A stretch of DNA of 64,000 bases, taken from assembly GCA_961205875.1 (NCBI GenBank), contig OY540820.1:6386001-6450000 (forward strand), read 5' to 3'. Positions 44,885-57,253 of the stretch are shown here, one piece after another; within the stretch, counting starts at the first letter, position 1, and each line of letters opens with the position of its first letter. The DNA is from Sialis fuliginosa. Its lineage: Eukaryota; Arthropoda; Insecta; Megaloptera; Sialidae. Below the pieces are notes generated by a model. The model had not been told where the DNA came from. It ran no database searches and was given only the letters and a program-made list of their open reading frames with translations. A program made the position numbers and the translations under genes.

Positions 44885-45928
44885 ATCATTTCATATTTAG
44901 TTCTGCAGCCAATTTCATTCGTTATATGATAAACACACTGAGGCCTCTATTTATATATGCCATATATATTTTTACTAAATATTTAATTAGGAAAAATAAT
45001 CATATAACCTAAACTAAATCTCTCTGCTTTCTAACGATAAAAGTTCCATCGAACAGACAATCAGGAATTATTTTAAATCTATTAAAATGGATTTATTGCC
45101 TATAAAACGACATATAGACTCAAAAAATCCAAATGTTTATAATAAAAGTTTTATAGAACATTATTTTCTATAGATAGATATATAGATAACCACACAATGG
45201 CTGTCTAAAGGAACCATTCGAGTCCAAGGATATAAACATTTGAATAAAAAAAAAAAAATTCTACACTTTTTTACATCAAATTTATTTTCACCCACAGTAT
45301 TACAAATAAGAAAGTCCCTTGGCACTCATGGCAGCCTTTTGTTTATTGTTATTTATAGAAAAACATAGTAATGGATTTTTATTTACATATAAACATTTCC
45401 TATCAAAATGTTGATCAAATAAATAATCAATATCCGATTATAAATATTAAATAGCAACACGTATTTTCTTTCATTTAAATTATTTAACTATTTTCAATAC
45501 AAATGCAATAATATCATTAATTTATTTTTTAACATCTACTTCTGTTATCAAAATGATTAAAATCAGTTATTTTGTGTGTTATTATTAAACATATTATACT
45601 CTATAGTAAGTATTATATTTATCAACCAACAGTGTATATGGTTTTTATAAGAATCGTTCGGAAACCAAAACGATTATGTCTAGATCAGTTTAGAATTTAG
45701 GAAATCAATATTCTGTTTACATAAAGATTAAATCAATTTAAGCTTGGGCTGATAAATTTAGTTTTTCAGGTTACAGAGACATTTTTTTGAGAGTAAATGT
45801 TTACGTATTTTTTTGTCAAATTGTATTTTATTTCATACAGTTTTGTTTTAGTTTTATTGAATTCTTTGTGTTATAAAATATATTTTAATTTATATTCATA
45901 CCCTTTTCAATAAAATTTTGACATAAGT

Positions 45929-46925
45929 TATATAAAGTACATTTGTTTCTACTTTCTCCTGTTGAATATTACTGAAGCACAATTAAATAAAGATGAAGAT
46001 GACCATATACGAAGTGAGTTATTTTACAGTCTTATATAATGTTTTATATATTAATCAGTGACGTATTTACATAAGGGCGTAGGGGGCAATCGCCGGGGCG
46101 GCCGAAGGGCGGCGTATAAAAAAATATTTGGGTACAATAAAATCACGCAACTCTGTTTATTATTTTTATGATATTCTGTACGTACGACTTACATAAATAT
46201 GTGTAAGTAGCTATTGAGCCCGTATTCTCGAGTTCACTCGACTTTTTTTTTAATCTCGATTCGATTTTTCGTCGTAAAATATCGAATGAAAATTTTATTT
46301 GTTTGTTTATGTTTTAATATACATAATTTTTTTTTCAAAATGTAGGTTGTAGGAAATTTTATAGCGAACAACTTTTATTTCAAACTTTTTTTTGTATAAT
46401 ACTTATTTAGACCGGTGTTTAACAAAAATCAGAAAATCTGAAGAATTTTGTAACTGAACCATGGTTTACTCATGACGCGGACAACAAAATCAGATCAAAC
46501 TTAGGATATTATTGTAAACCAATTTTGTAACAAATCCTGTGAGTAGCAAAACTGTACCTTAAAATAACCTGTTTTAGCCTCCACAGCCTGGACTATACTA
46601 CAATACACAGACAAAATTTGCTCTCGGCAAAATAATCACGCGAACTATCCTATTTCTAATAATCCTTGTTCTCAAATAATTTATCCTGAAATCATTCATT
46701 GCTAAACTTTTGTTTATACTAAGTTTTTGGCATTAAAAAAATGTACTGGGGCGGCCGACCATATTCACCCAGGGCTCAAAATTTAGAAATACGTCCCTGA
46801 TATTAATAAGAATAAAAATTATTTATACATTTTCAGTTTTGCCAGTCTTCGCACATACATTTACCATTGAGATTCAATCGAACAATAACAGAACCGACAA
46901 AGACTGGAGATTGATAGTTTTTGAT
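45929..46925 (+). pseudogene. Possible gene remnant split by a transposon
   Basis: TTATATAAAG (about 45929) is followed by ATG at 45992 and, seven codons later, a good splice donor (GAA|GTGAGT). Beyond the hAT element (46056-46799) a TTTTCAG acceptor (about 46842-46848) opens a frame of about 25 codons ending in TGA. The spacing of TATA, ATG and donor resembles the working genes of this array, but the product would be only about 32 aa with no signal peptide, so this is either a dead family member or chance. Confidence 0.2.
46056..46799. mobile_element. hAT-type element with CAGTGACGTATTT termini
   Basis: The left end CAGTGACGTATTTACATAAG and right end AAATACGTCCCTG are inverted partners, with a perfect 8-bp target duplication ATATTAAT (46048-46055 and 46800-46807). 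GGGGCGGCCGA occurs near both ends. It is 744 bp and non-coding. Confidence 0.85.
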
Positions 46926-47293
46926 ATAATAGATAACCATTCAGTTACATATTTTAATTGCATCTATTTTTTATTTATAATACAGTTGGTACTTTTTTAC
47001 ATATGACCTAAAAAATTAATTTTATATTTATGTTGTCAATTAAAACACATTTTAAATAAATTAATAGTTTAAAAGAAAGTGTTGGTTAATAAAGCTTGTT
47101 TATACAGAAACCGAGATAACACCTCAAATTTAAACAATATTTAAATAAACTGTAACGTGATAATTTAGCTTTATATAAAACAATAATTAAATACTTATAA
47201 AAACATCCCAGCATTTTCACAATGTTGTTTTTATTACTAAACAAAAACTTCTGATTAAATTTTATCTTAAAAAAATAAGGAGCTTCAATTTGG

Positions 47294-47329
47294 TATAAAA
47301 AGGTACTCAGTATTTCCAACAGCATCACA
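47294..47329 (+). promoter_or_regulatory. Core promoter of the gene at 47374 (TATA + initiator)
   Basis: TATAAAAAGG (47294) and AGCATCACA (47321) are 27 bp apart. Confidence 0.75.
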
Positions 47330-47373
47330 ACAAGCCTTTACATTCTAGCAAAGGTTACAGATCGAATTTGAAA

Positions 47374-48472
47374 ATGGCTTTCAAATTTGCCGGAGCAATT
47401 GTAGTGTTGACAATTGTAAGTACCTACATAATATAAAATATTTCGTTTTAAATTAATTAACTATTAATAATATTTACAGTTTTCTGGAACTAATGGCCAG
47501 CTTGGAATTTCTAATAATCAAGGAGGACTTGCCTTGAGTGGTTCAGGTAATAATTATGGATATAACGGACCTTACAGATCTGCACCAATTGGCATTGCAA
47601 ACGGGCAAGGTGGTTTGGCTCTTAGTGGAGGTAACAATGGCCGACCTAATTCAGCTCCTCTTGGAATTGTTAACAACCAAGGAGGTATTGCCTTGAGTGG
47701 TGGTAATTCCAACAATCCTTACCAAAATTCCCCGATTGGAATCGCAAACGGTCAAGGAGGTTTGGCTCTTAGTGGAGGTAATAACAGCCCTTACAATTCA
47801 GCCCCCATTGGTATCGTCAATAACCAAGGAGGAATAGCCTTGAGTGGTGGCAATTCCAACAATGGTTATAACCAAAATGCTCCAATTGGAATCGCCAACG
47901 GACAAGGAGGTCTAGCTCTCAGTGGAGGTAGCAATGGCCCATACAATTCCGGTCCTCTTGGTATCGTTAACGGACAAGGAGGTATTGCTTTAAGTGGTGG
48001 AAATTCTAACAATGGCTGTAACCAAAATGCTCCGATTGGAATCGCCAACGGTCAAGGAGGTTTGGCTCTTAGTGGAGGTAGTAACAATCCTTACAATTCA
48101 GCCCCCATTGGTATCGTCAATAACCAAGGAGGAATAGCGTTGAGTGGTGGAAATTCCTACAATGGTTATAACCAAAATGTTCCAATTGGAATTGCCAACG
48201 GACAAGGTGGTCTAGCCCTCAGTGGAGGTAACAATGGTCCATACAACTCTGCTCCTCTTGGAATTGTCAACAACCAAGGAGGTATCGCTTTAAGCGGGGG
48301 AAATTCCTACAATGGATATAACCAAAATGCTCCCATCGGAATTGCTAATGGACGTGGAGGTTTAGCACTCAGTGGAGGTAGCAATGGTCCATACAATTCT
48401 GCTCCTCTTGGGATTGTTAATGGGCAAGGAGGACTTGCTATAAGTGGTTCAAACAATGGTCGTTATTTTTAA
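47374..48472 (+). CDS. Secreted Asn/Gly-rich repeat protein without a Cys head
   Basis: Exon 1 is 47374-47415 (14 codons, MAFKFAGAIVVLTI) and exon 2 is 47480-48472, phase 0, giving 344 aa. Unlike its neighbours, exon 2 goes straight into the repeat (FSGTNGQLGISNNQGGLALS). The rest is an alternation of two modules: A, 'APIGIANGQGGLALSGG', and B, 'APLGIVNNQGGIALSGG', each followed by an Asn/Tyr/Pro spacer (SNNGYNQN or NNGPYNS). One A+B pair is about 50 residues, and the pair is repeated about six times. One Cys replaces Tyr in a spacer (NNGCNQN). The signal peptide cleavage site is uncertain because the hydrophobic run ends at the exon junction. Loss of the head domain is either real or reflects a short unseen exon. 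AATAAA signals are at 48536 and 48540. Confidence 0.85.
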
Positions 48473-51272
48473 GTAAATCTCTATGTTTGCGTAGAATTTA
48501 GACAAATTTGCTCATCAATTGTAATAAAATGAATTAATAAATAAACTCATGATTTGTATGTTCTGTTTTTATTTTATTAACGTTAGTAATATAAAAAATG
48601 TTTAATAAACATTCAATATCATCAATTCAACAGAATGGATAATTTTTAACATAACTACTTTTTTTATTGTTTCACTATACGACACGATATTTTTACATAC
48701 TTAATTATAAATAGCATGGCTTGGCCATAAAATGCACACCCCTTAAACTTTTAAAAATGTATCTATTAATTAATAAAGTTCTCAACTTTGTCAATTATAT
48801 TTTTCAATTAATTTTAAAACATAATAAATAAATGACATAATCTCACTTAAGAATTATTATTATTATTTACATTGATCCGTCACAAAAGAATATATAAATA
48901 CAGAAACCAAAAAAAGTATTCCACAAATAATAAATAAAACTTACATTTAAACGTTACATTATACGTTAATCGTACAGTTATTATATTTCAGAATTAAAAA
49001 TTTTCAAAAATGTATATCAATTTTAAGAGGTTCTCCAGGACTTAAGAAATTATTTTATAAAAAAAATTTTAATTATTATATTAATATTTTTCCTTAAATC
49101 AAATAACGGATTTTGTATATCAGACTTTTTTCTTTAATTTAATTTTTTTTCTATTGCTGTACGACCATTTATGACCAAGTTATTTGCAATCAAAGCAAAA
49201 ATCACATATTTCACTTTGAGCGCCTATAACTAGGAAACAAATAATCGTACAAAAATTCAAAGAATGCTGAAAATTTTTTCTTTAAAAGTTTAAAAGTTAA
49301 AGGCCAATATTTTTCAAACATGATTTTTATATTACTTAAATGTTATTATTTAATATTCAATCATTTTGAATTAAATATATAAATATATTTAAATATTCAC
49401 TTTTTTAACCAGTGAGCATTTCATGTATGCTAAATTAACTCTCGCTTTTAGGCCACTGGACGCAACTTAATGGGTTGTTTTGTTTAATTAAATGTTTACA
49501 CACTAATTCATATTTTGTATAAATAATAAAAATGTTAATGTTCTTGTATATAATAACGATAATCGTTTAATTATATTGTATATAAAATGTATATGTACCA
49601 TAATACTATTATTTTCATGTTTTGATGTGAACGTTTCTCAATAAAGTAAATATTATAATAATTAGTTATTTATTATAGTTGTAGGTACTTATATTATATA
49701 GTCATGTGACGACATTCAATAATTCAAGGTTACATGTCGCGTAAAAAAATATGGGCCATATTTCATATTTCTGGAATCAATCTTAGACAAATCATTGAGA
49801 TTCATTATAAATGGGTAACATTTTTAATTTTCCGGAGAATATGGGTTAAGTACAACAGGACCACGAGATTCAGAAGGAGGTTGCTAATGGACCTATCATA
49901 GCATAATGTTAATGAATATTTGATTTAAATTCTTTACCGTATAATTCTTAGATAACCTTTCGGTATTATTAAACAATTCATTATATTCGTAAAAAAATAT
50001 AAGCGCATAAAAAACAATAAATAACATAATAAGTCTTTCCAAAATTATATTAAACCTAAATAATAAATTCTCTTCAGAATTAATTCTCAAAGCAATGTAC
50101 AAAAATATCAACTATTAGTATTCATTTTTTTATCAATAAATATTTAAAGTTTTGACTGTTGCTTCCTTGCAATATCGAAGATACGAGAAACTTTGTGATC
50201 GTTTCAAATTGAGATAAAAAAAAGTTCTGCGATTTCAAAATTTTAAATTAATCTATCCGTTTCACGCCAAGACAAATACTTTTCGTTCCGTGTCTGTCTG
50301 TCTGTTCGTCCATCCGTCCGTCTGTACCCAGCATCCTTGTCACTTGCATAACTCATGAACCACTGAACCGATATTAGTGAAACTTGGTTGGATGGTTGGG
50401 TCTGTTATGACGGCCCCATTTCAAAATCATCAAAATCGTTTGTAAGGGGGAGGGGTGACATCCCAAAATATTATTTTTTTCAAAATATCTCAAGAACGAC
50501 ACATTTTACGTGAAAATTTTATAGAATCTTTTTTGTAGAGCATTAAATTTTCTATAATATAGATCTACAACGTTTGTTGTAAAATATATATTAAAAATAT
50601 CTATCTTATTTTGCTTTAAAAATTCGTCAATTGTTTTTTTAAATTGATATTTGACATGTTAAATGTCATGTTGACGTTTGCTTAAATTTGGATTTAGATT
50701 AAAATTGTCAAAAAATAAAAAACATACGAAAACATAATCAGGTGCATTTTAAGAAAAATTTCGAACTAATATTTTTTAGTAAAATTGTATAAAAATTAAA
50801 TGATTAACCAATTCCAGGCAATTTATCTAAACACTATCGGTTTTTATTTAAATTGTTGAATAATTAACTACCTTTAGTGATTTAACAAGAGGAAGCACTG
50901 TGCATTTACTTGGCAGATGTTTATTTTTAAATCGATTGAATCTACATATTGTTATATTTATAAAATAAATAATTATTTTTATACAGAACGCACATTATTT
51001 ATTTATGTAATTAAATAAAACAGCAAACGTGAGGGTACAGGTGCGTTTTAAACAATAAATAAAATGGTAAATTGAAAACAAGATAATATATCACAGTTAG
51101 ATATCTTACTTAAATAAAAATACTGATATTGTATATAATAGTATATATCCAAAAAAAAATTGTTGTTTTTGCATAAATCAAATTAATGGTATTTTAAATT
51201 TTGTTAATCAAGTATGTATAAATATTATCTTATGTTGATAATATAAAATCAAAATAAATTAACAAAGTTTAC
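48473..51272. other. Intergenic spacer with dispersed repeats
   Basis: AT-rich. About 48987-49210 is a repeat also found at about 21505-21660 ('AGG.CT.C.CAGGACTT.AGAAA' followed by TCAGACTT). A long minus-strand R1 copy is at 50150-50930. No gene is seen. Confidence 0.5.
50150..50930 (-). repeat. Dispersed repeat R1, minus-strand copy
   Basis: On the minus strand it matches 14930-15655: GGTGCGTTTTAAG-type, CACCCCTCCCCCTTAC and GGACAGACGGATGG phrases occur in the same order. On the plus strand it reads AGATACGAGAAACTTTGTGA to GCACTGTGCATTTACTTGGC. Confidence 0.6.
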
Positions 51273-51308
51273 TATAAAAAGGTAGAATTACAAAAGACCA
51301 TCATCAAT
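51273..51308 (+). promoter_or_regulatory. Core promoter of the gene at 51348 (TATA + initiator)
   Basis: TATAAAAAGG (51273) and ATCATCAAT (51300) are 27 bp apart. A second CATCA register starts 3 bp earlier. Confidence 0.7.
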
Positions 51309-51347
51309 TACGGTTCTTCATCAAGGAAGAATAGTTTTTGTACAACA

Positions 51348-54300
51348 ATGGCACTTAAATTAATATTTTCCGTTCTCGTTCTCGGCCTGGTAAGAAAATC
51401 TTAAAATATTTTTAATACTAATTAAAACTTAAATCAGTTCGAATAACACATATTTTTCTCTGTTATTTCTAGATTGGGCAGCTTGAAGCACAAATTCCAT
51501 GTCCTAATTCACCATATGAACATTTTGAACCGCCACAAATCTTACCTATTTTCAATGAAGAACCACAGTACCAGTCCCAACAAATCCAACAGTTACAAGA
51601 TAGACAAACTGGTCAATCGCAATCTTTCCAAAACCAACAATCACAATACCCATATACGGTAAATCAACCACAATACCAGTCCCAACAAAATCAACAATCT
51701 CAACTCCAAAACGACCAAATTCAGTCTTCTCAAAATCAACAATCTAAAAATGGCCAATCTGGCCAGTCCCAATCTTCCCAAATTCAACAGTCGCAACAGC
51801 ATCCATACGTAAATCAACCACAATACCAGTCCCAACAAAATCAACAATCTCAACTCCAAAACGACCAAATTCAGTCTTCTCAAAATCAACAATCTCAAAA
51901 TGGTCAATATGGCCAGTCCCAATCTTCCCAAATTCAACAGTCGCAACAGCATCCATACGTAAATCAACCACAATACCAGTCCCAACAAAATCAACAGTCT
52001 CAACTCCAAAACGACCAAATTCAGTCTTCTCAAAATCAACAATCTCAAAATGGTCAATCTGACCAGTTCCAATCTTCCCAAATTCAACAGTCGCAACAGC
52101 ATCCATACTTAAATCAACCACAATACCAGTCCCAACAAAATCAACAATCTCAACTCCAAAACGACCAAATTCAGTCTTCTCAAAATCAACAATCTCAAAA
52201 TGGTCAATCTGGCCAGTCCCAATCTTCCCAAATTCAACAGTCGCAACAGCATCCATACGTAAATCAACCACAATACCAGTCCCAACAAAATCAACAATCT
52301 CAACTCCAAAACGACCAAATTCAGTCTTCTCAAAATCAACAATCTCAAAATGGTCAATCTGACCAGTTCCAATCTTCCCAAATTCAACAGTCGCAACAGC
52401 ATCCATACGTAAATCAACCACAATACCAGTCCCAACAAAATCAACAATCTCAACTCCAAAACGACCAAATTCAGTCTTCTCAAAATCAACAATCTAAAAA
52501 TGGCCAATCTGGCCAGTCCCAATCTTCCCAAATTCAACAGTCGCAACAGCATCCATACGTAAATCAACCACAATACCAGTCCCAACAAAATCAACAATCT
52601 CAACTCCAAAACGACCAAATTCAGTCTTCTCAAAATCAACAATCTCAAAATGGCCAATCTGGCCAGTCCCAATCTTCCCAAATTCAACAGTCGCAACAGC
52701 ATCCATACGTAAATCAACCACAATACCAGTCTCAACAAAATCAACAATCTCAACTCCAAAACGATCAAATTCAGTCTTCTCAAAATCAACTATCTCAAAA
52801 TAGCCAATCCGGCCAATCCCAATCTTCTCAAAATCAACAAGTACAATATCAACCCTATGATCCCGTGCCTACACCATACTATCCTTGCACTCCGCAATAT
52901 ATACCACAGTATCTTCTTCCTCAGTATCAACCTCAGAAGGTCTCATACACGCAATATCAACCCAGACTCAATTCATCAACGCAATTCCATACCGTCCAAA
53001 TTACACATACCCAAAGCAAACCAAATCCAACTCTTCAGTGGCAAATACAAGCTTCACAATCACAACAACCACAAAACCAAGGAAACAAGTTACAGCAATT
53101 AGAGATTCAACAATCGCAAAGTCCAGTTTCACATTCTCAACAAACACAACAGAGTCAAATAGGACAGGTCCAGCAATCTCAACAAAGTCAAGAAGAACAG
53201 ATCAATAGCTCTCAAAACCAAGCTTTGCAGGCTCAACAATCACAAAACCAAATAGATCAGTTACAGCAATTAGAGATCCAACAAACGCAAAGTCCTGCTA
53301 CACAAGTCCAACAATCACAACAGAACCAAATAGGGCAAACCGAGCAATTGCAGCAAAATCAAATAGGACAGATCAGCAGCTCTCAGAATCAAGCATCACA
53401 GGTCCAACAATCACAACAGAGCCAGATAGGACAGACCATTAACTGTGCAAACCCAGCTGCACAGCTCCAACAATCACAACAAAACCAAATAGGTCAGACC
53501 GAGCAATCACAACAAAATCAAATAGAACAAATTAACAGCTCGCAAAACCAAGCTTCACAGGTCCAACAATCACAACAAAATCAAATAGAACAAATCAACA
53601 GCTCGCAAAACCAAGCTTCACAGGTCCAACAATCACAACAAAATCAAATAGGACAGGCCATTAACTCTGCAAACCTAGCTTCACAGCTTCAACAATCACA
53701 ACTGAACCAAATAGAGCAAACCGAGCAATCACAGCAAAATCAAATAGGACAAATCAACAGCTCTCAAAACCAAGCTTCACAGGTTCAGCAATTACAACAG
53801 AGCCAAATAGAACAAGCCGAGCAATTGCAACAAAGTCAAATAGGACAAGTTAACAGCTCTCAAAATCAAGCTTCCCAGGCCCAACAATCACAACAGAGTC
53901 AAATAGGACAGGCAAGCCATTCCCAAAACCAAGTTACACAGACACAACAATCGCAACAGAGCCAAATAGGGCAAGCTCATCAATCACAACAAAGTCAAAT
54001 AGGACAAGTTAATAATTCTCCAAACCCAGTTTCGCAGATCCAACAAACACAACAAAGTCAAATAGAACAAGTCAGCAGTTCTCAAAACCAGGCTGCACAG
54101 TCTCAACAATCACAACAAAGTCAAATAGGGCAAAGCCAACAAACACAGCAAAGCCAAATAGGACAAGCTAATAATTCTCCAAACCCAGTTTCGCAGATCC
54201 AACAAACGCAACAAAGTCAAATAGAACAAGTCAGCAGTTCTCAAAACCAAGCTGCACAGTCTCAACAATCACAACAGAGTCAAATAGGGCAAAGCCAACA

Positions 54301-56110
54301 AACACAGCAAAGCCAAATAGAACAAGCTAATAATTCTCCAAACCCAGTTTCGCAGATCCAACAATCACAACAAAGTCAAATAGGACAGGCCAGCAGTTCT
54401 CAAAACCAAGCTGCACAGTCTCAACAATCACAGATTGAAGCCACTCAGGATCAAGTAATCGACAATAACGTCCCTAACCAACAATCAGGTAATATCGCTC
54501 TGTCTGGAAGCAATGGTCAACTTGGCATTGTTAATAACCAAGGAGGTTTAGCTTTAAGTGGTCCCAACAACGGACCTGGTAGCCAAAGTGGAAATATTGC
54601 CCTCTCTGGTTCAAATGGACAACTAGGAATCGCAAATAACCAAGGAGGACTTGCTTTAAGTGGTCCCAATAATGGACCAGGTAGCCAAGGTGGAAATATT
54701 GCCCTCTCTGGTTCAAATGGGCAACTAGGAATCGCAAATAGTCAAGGAGGACTTGCCTTAAGTGGCCCTAATAACGGACAAGGAGGAAACATAGCACTTT
54801 CAGGATCTAACGGACAACTCGGAATCACAAATAACCAAGGAGGACTTGCCTTAAGTGGTCCCAATAATGGACCTGGTAGCGAAGGTGGAAATATTGCCCT
54901 CTCTGGTGCAAATGGGCAATTAGGAATTGCAAATAACCAAGGAGGTTTAGCTTTAAGTGGTCCCAATAACGGACCTGGTAGCCAAAGTGGAAATATTGCC
55001 CTCTCTGGTTCAAATGGACAACTAGGAATCGCAAATAACCAAGGAGGACTTGCCTTAAGTGGTCCCAATAATGGACCTGGTAGCCAAAGTGGAAATATTG
55101 CCCTTTCTGGTTCAAATGGGCAACTAGGAATCGCAAATAGTCAAGGAGGACTTGCCTTAAGTGGTCCTAATAACGGACAAGGAGGAAACATAGCACTTTC
55201 AGGATCTAACGGACAACTCGGAATCGCAAATAACCAAGGAGGACTTGCCTTAAGTGGTCCCAATAATAGACCTGGTAGCCAAGGTGGAAATATTGCCCTG
55301 TCTGGTTCAAATGGTCAACTAGGAATCGCAAATAACCAAGGAGGACTTGCCTTAAGTGGTCCCAATAACGGACCTAGTAGCCAAGGTGGAAATATTGCCC
55401 TCTCTGGTTCAAATGGGCAACTAGGAATCGCAAATAGTCAAGGAGGACTTGCCTTAAGTGGTCCTAATAACGGACAAGGAGGAAACATAGCACTTTCAGG
55501 ATCTAACGGGCAACTCGGAATCGCAAATAACCAAGGAGGACTTGCCTTAAGTGGTCCCAATAATGGACCTGGTAGCCAAGGTGGAAATATTGCCCTCTCT
55601 GGTTCAAATGGACAAATAGGAATCGCAAATAGTCAAGGAGGACTTGCCTTAAGTGGTCCTAATAACGGACAAGGAGGAAACATAGCACTTTCAGGATCTA
55701 ACGGACAACTCGGTATTGCTAATAACCGAGGAGGGTTAGCTATTAGTGGCCCCAGCAAAGGCCCTGGTAGTCAATCTGGAAACATTGCTCTCTCTGGAGC
55801 CAACGGACAACTTGGAATTGCCAACAGCCAAGGAGGATTAGCTATCATTGGTGGTAGTAACCTAGCTATTTCTGGTAGCAACGGTCAACTTGGTATTGCT
55901 AATAACCAAGGAGGTATTGCATTAAGCTCCAATAACAACCCTTACCAACAAGGTGGTGGTCTAGCCATATCTGGATCGAATGGACAACTTGGGATATCTA
56001 ATGCAGGAAGCATTGCCTTAAGCAGTAGCAACTACCATCCATATCGACCAGTTCCACTTAGAACTTCAAATATTCAAACTCAAAGTAACATTCTTTGTGG
56101 GCAACATTAA
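51348..56110 (+). CDS. Giant secreted Gln-rich / nonapeptide-repeat protein (1559 aa)
   Basis: Exon 1 is 51348-51389 (14 codons, MALKLIFSVLVLGL) and exon 2 is 51473-56110, phase 0. The first 464 codons of exon 2 contain no ATG, GTG or TTG in frame but also no stop, so only the splice from exon 1 reveals the true start. Layout: 15-76, head with one Cys (GQLEAQIPCPNSPYEHF); 77-476, eight copies of a 50-residue Gln/Ser/Asn unit; about 477-558, Tyr/Pro segment (PTPYYPCTPQYIPQYLLPQY); about 559-1015, irregular Gln/Ser tract built from 'QSQQSQIGQ' and 'SSQNQA' phrases; about 1018-1530, some 14 units of 31 or 34 residues made of nonapeptides (GNIALSGSNGQLGIANNQGG); then a Tyr/Pro/Arg tail ending ILCGQH. 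It fuses a Gln-rich adhesive-like part to the array's repeat. The polyadenylation signal is unclear; the nearest AATAAA is at 56251. Confidence 0.88.
51659..52858 (+). repeat. Tandem array, 150-bp unit, eight copies, coding
   Basis: Unit starts are at 51659, 51809, 51959, 52109, 52259, 52409, 52559 and 52709, with no indels. Differences between copies are few substitutions (e.g. CAATCT to AAATCT, GGCCAG to GACCAG) that recur in non-adjacent copies, showing duplication of multi-unit blocks. Confidence 0.95.
54484..56031 (+). repeat. Coding array of 102-bp and 93-bp units
   Basis: About 14 units. The 34-residue form ends GPNNGPGSQ, and the 31-residue form ends GPNNGQ and carries -IANSQ- instead of -IANNQ-. 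The short form recurs at intervals of two to four units, so the array grew by copying blocks of several units. Confidence 0.9.
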
Positions 56111-56610
56111 TAATTTAAGATTATTTATTGTACTTTTTTTATTAAGTAGGGCTTACAATACTTAAATTTACTCGGGTCTCAGCCTATGGCTGTGACCCTT
56201 GTATGTATATAGGGTGGCCAGATTTTAGTTTTTCTAAACTCTGAGATGGAAATAAAGACCTTTTTTTAGTTGACACTAAAAATTTCCACACCCTAATCCT
56301 CATATATAATAATATGTCAATATGTTATGTTTATGGATATGTATTATTTTTATTAATTTTATATTAATAAAATATTATTTATTTGCTTATTTTTGTGTTA
56401 ATTTGTTTAAAAAAATATTTTATGTTACAAATATATTTTTAGATCATCGTAGATGTTGGCAAATATCTTATTCATTTAAATAAAAAATATTAACAAACAA
56501 ACATAAAGAAACAAACTATAATAATATAAAACAATAAGAATGTCACGTTTCTTGTTTTCAAACATTGCTCATATTTTAGATTTCCTTAATTTATTGTAAA
56601 CTTTTCACAG
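56111..56610. other. Intergenic spacer with a repeat fragment
   Basis: About 56166-56290 (ACTCGGGTCTCAGCC... AGGGTGGCCAGATTTTAGTT) belongs to the family whose full copy is at 60926-61182. AT-rich otherwise. Confidence 0.5.
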
Positions 56611-56646
56611 TATAAAAGATTACCAAAGATGCACTTCAACATCATT
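56611..56646 (+). promoter_or_regulatory. Core promoter of the gene at 56691 (TATA + initiator)
   Basis: TATAAAAG (56611) and AACATCATT (56638-56646) are 27 bp apart. Confidence 0.75.
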
Positions 56647-56690
56647 AGCTCGGGATTTTCATTTTGTAGACCACAAATTTGAAACTCAAA

Positions 56691-57253
56691 ATGGCTCTTC
56701 TAAAAATCATTGCTTTCTTTATGTGTGCTACAGTGTTGTTCATTCAGGTAATAGAACTTTTAAAAATACACTTACTAAGTAAAAATTAAGATTTATTTCT
56801 ACAAAAAAGCAAGCCTCTAATCTGTAATTAAAAATTAATTAATTTTAATTATAATTATGTTAACATTTCATTACAAAAAAATTACACATATAGAACAGCG
56901 AGAAAGGTATCTTTCATAAAATGGCTTCATTAGATTCACAATTTCAGACTGAAAAAAAATGGTAGAATTTTGATTAACCCTATTTAAAATATATTTTAAT
57001 ATTTATCATTTTATTACAGCTACCAGAATCAAGCGCAGTTTACACGTGTAAGCAGTACCCCTACTGCGGATCTTATTATCCGCAACCGTTTTATTATCCG
57101 GCACCGCATTGTACCAGATGTGGTAGACAACAAAACATAGCAGTTTCTGGATCCAATGGACAACTAGGAATCGCTAACAATAACGGAGGAGTCGCTATTA
57201 CTGGACCTACTAATAACTGCTTTAGATCTTTTCCACTTGGAATTTTTAATTAA
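56691..57253 (+). CDS. Minimal Cys-head nonapeptide protein, 96 aa
   Basis: Exon 1 is 56691-56747 (19 codons, MALLKIIAFFMCATVLFIQ) and exon 2 is 57020-57253, phase 0. The mature part begins LPESSAVYTCKQYPYCG and continues with a Tyr/Pro stretch (SYYPQPFYYPAPH) and CTRCG, then a single repeat block (NIAVSGSNGQLGIANNNGGV), and ends CFRSFPLGIFN. It therefore has the head of the gene at 43115 and one module of the gene at 51348, with five Cys (C-x5-C, CxxC and a C-terminal Cys). Too short to be found by length-based open-frame scans; it was recognised from TATA, signal exon, splice sites and the repeat. AATAAA is at 57268. It may resemble the ancestral monomer of the family. Confidence 0.85.

Larger units (their letters stand above)
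43717..47293. other. Large intergenic spacer with two hAT elements
   Basis: AT-rich. Holds hAT-type elements at 44226-44884 and 46056-46799 and a possible gene remnant around 45929-46925, listed separately. Nothing else was recognised. Confidence 0.45.

Noticed and set aside
51641..52789. Several minus-strand frames of 75-226 codons across the 150-bp repeat
   Set aside because: The unit is divisible by three and lacks antisense stops, so every copy extends the frame. The sense strand has signal exon, promoter and homology to its neighbours.
54531..55136. Minus-strand frames in the Gly-Asn array
   Set aside because: Same repeat-shadow effect; the sense frame is continuous with the 4.6-kb exon.
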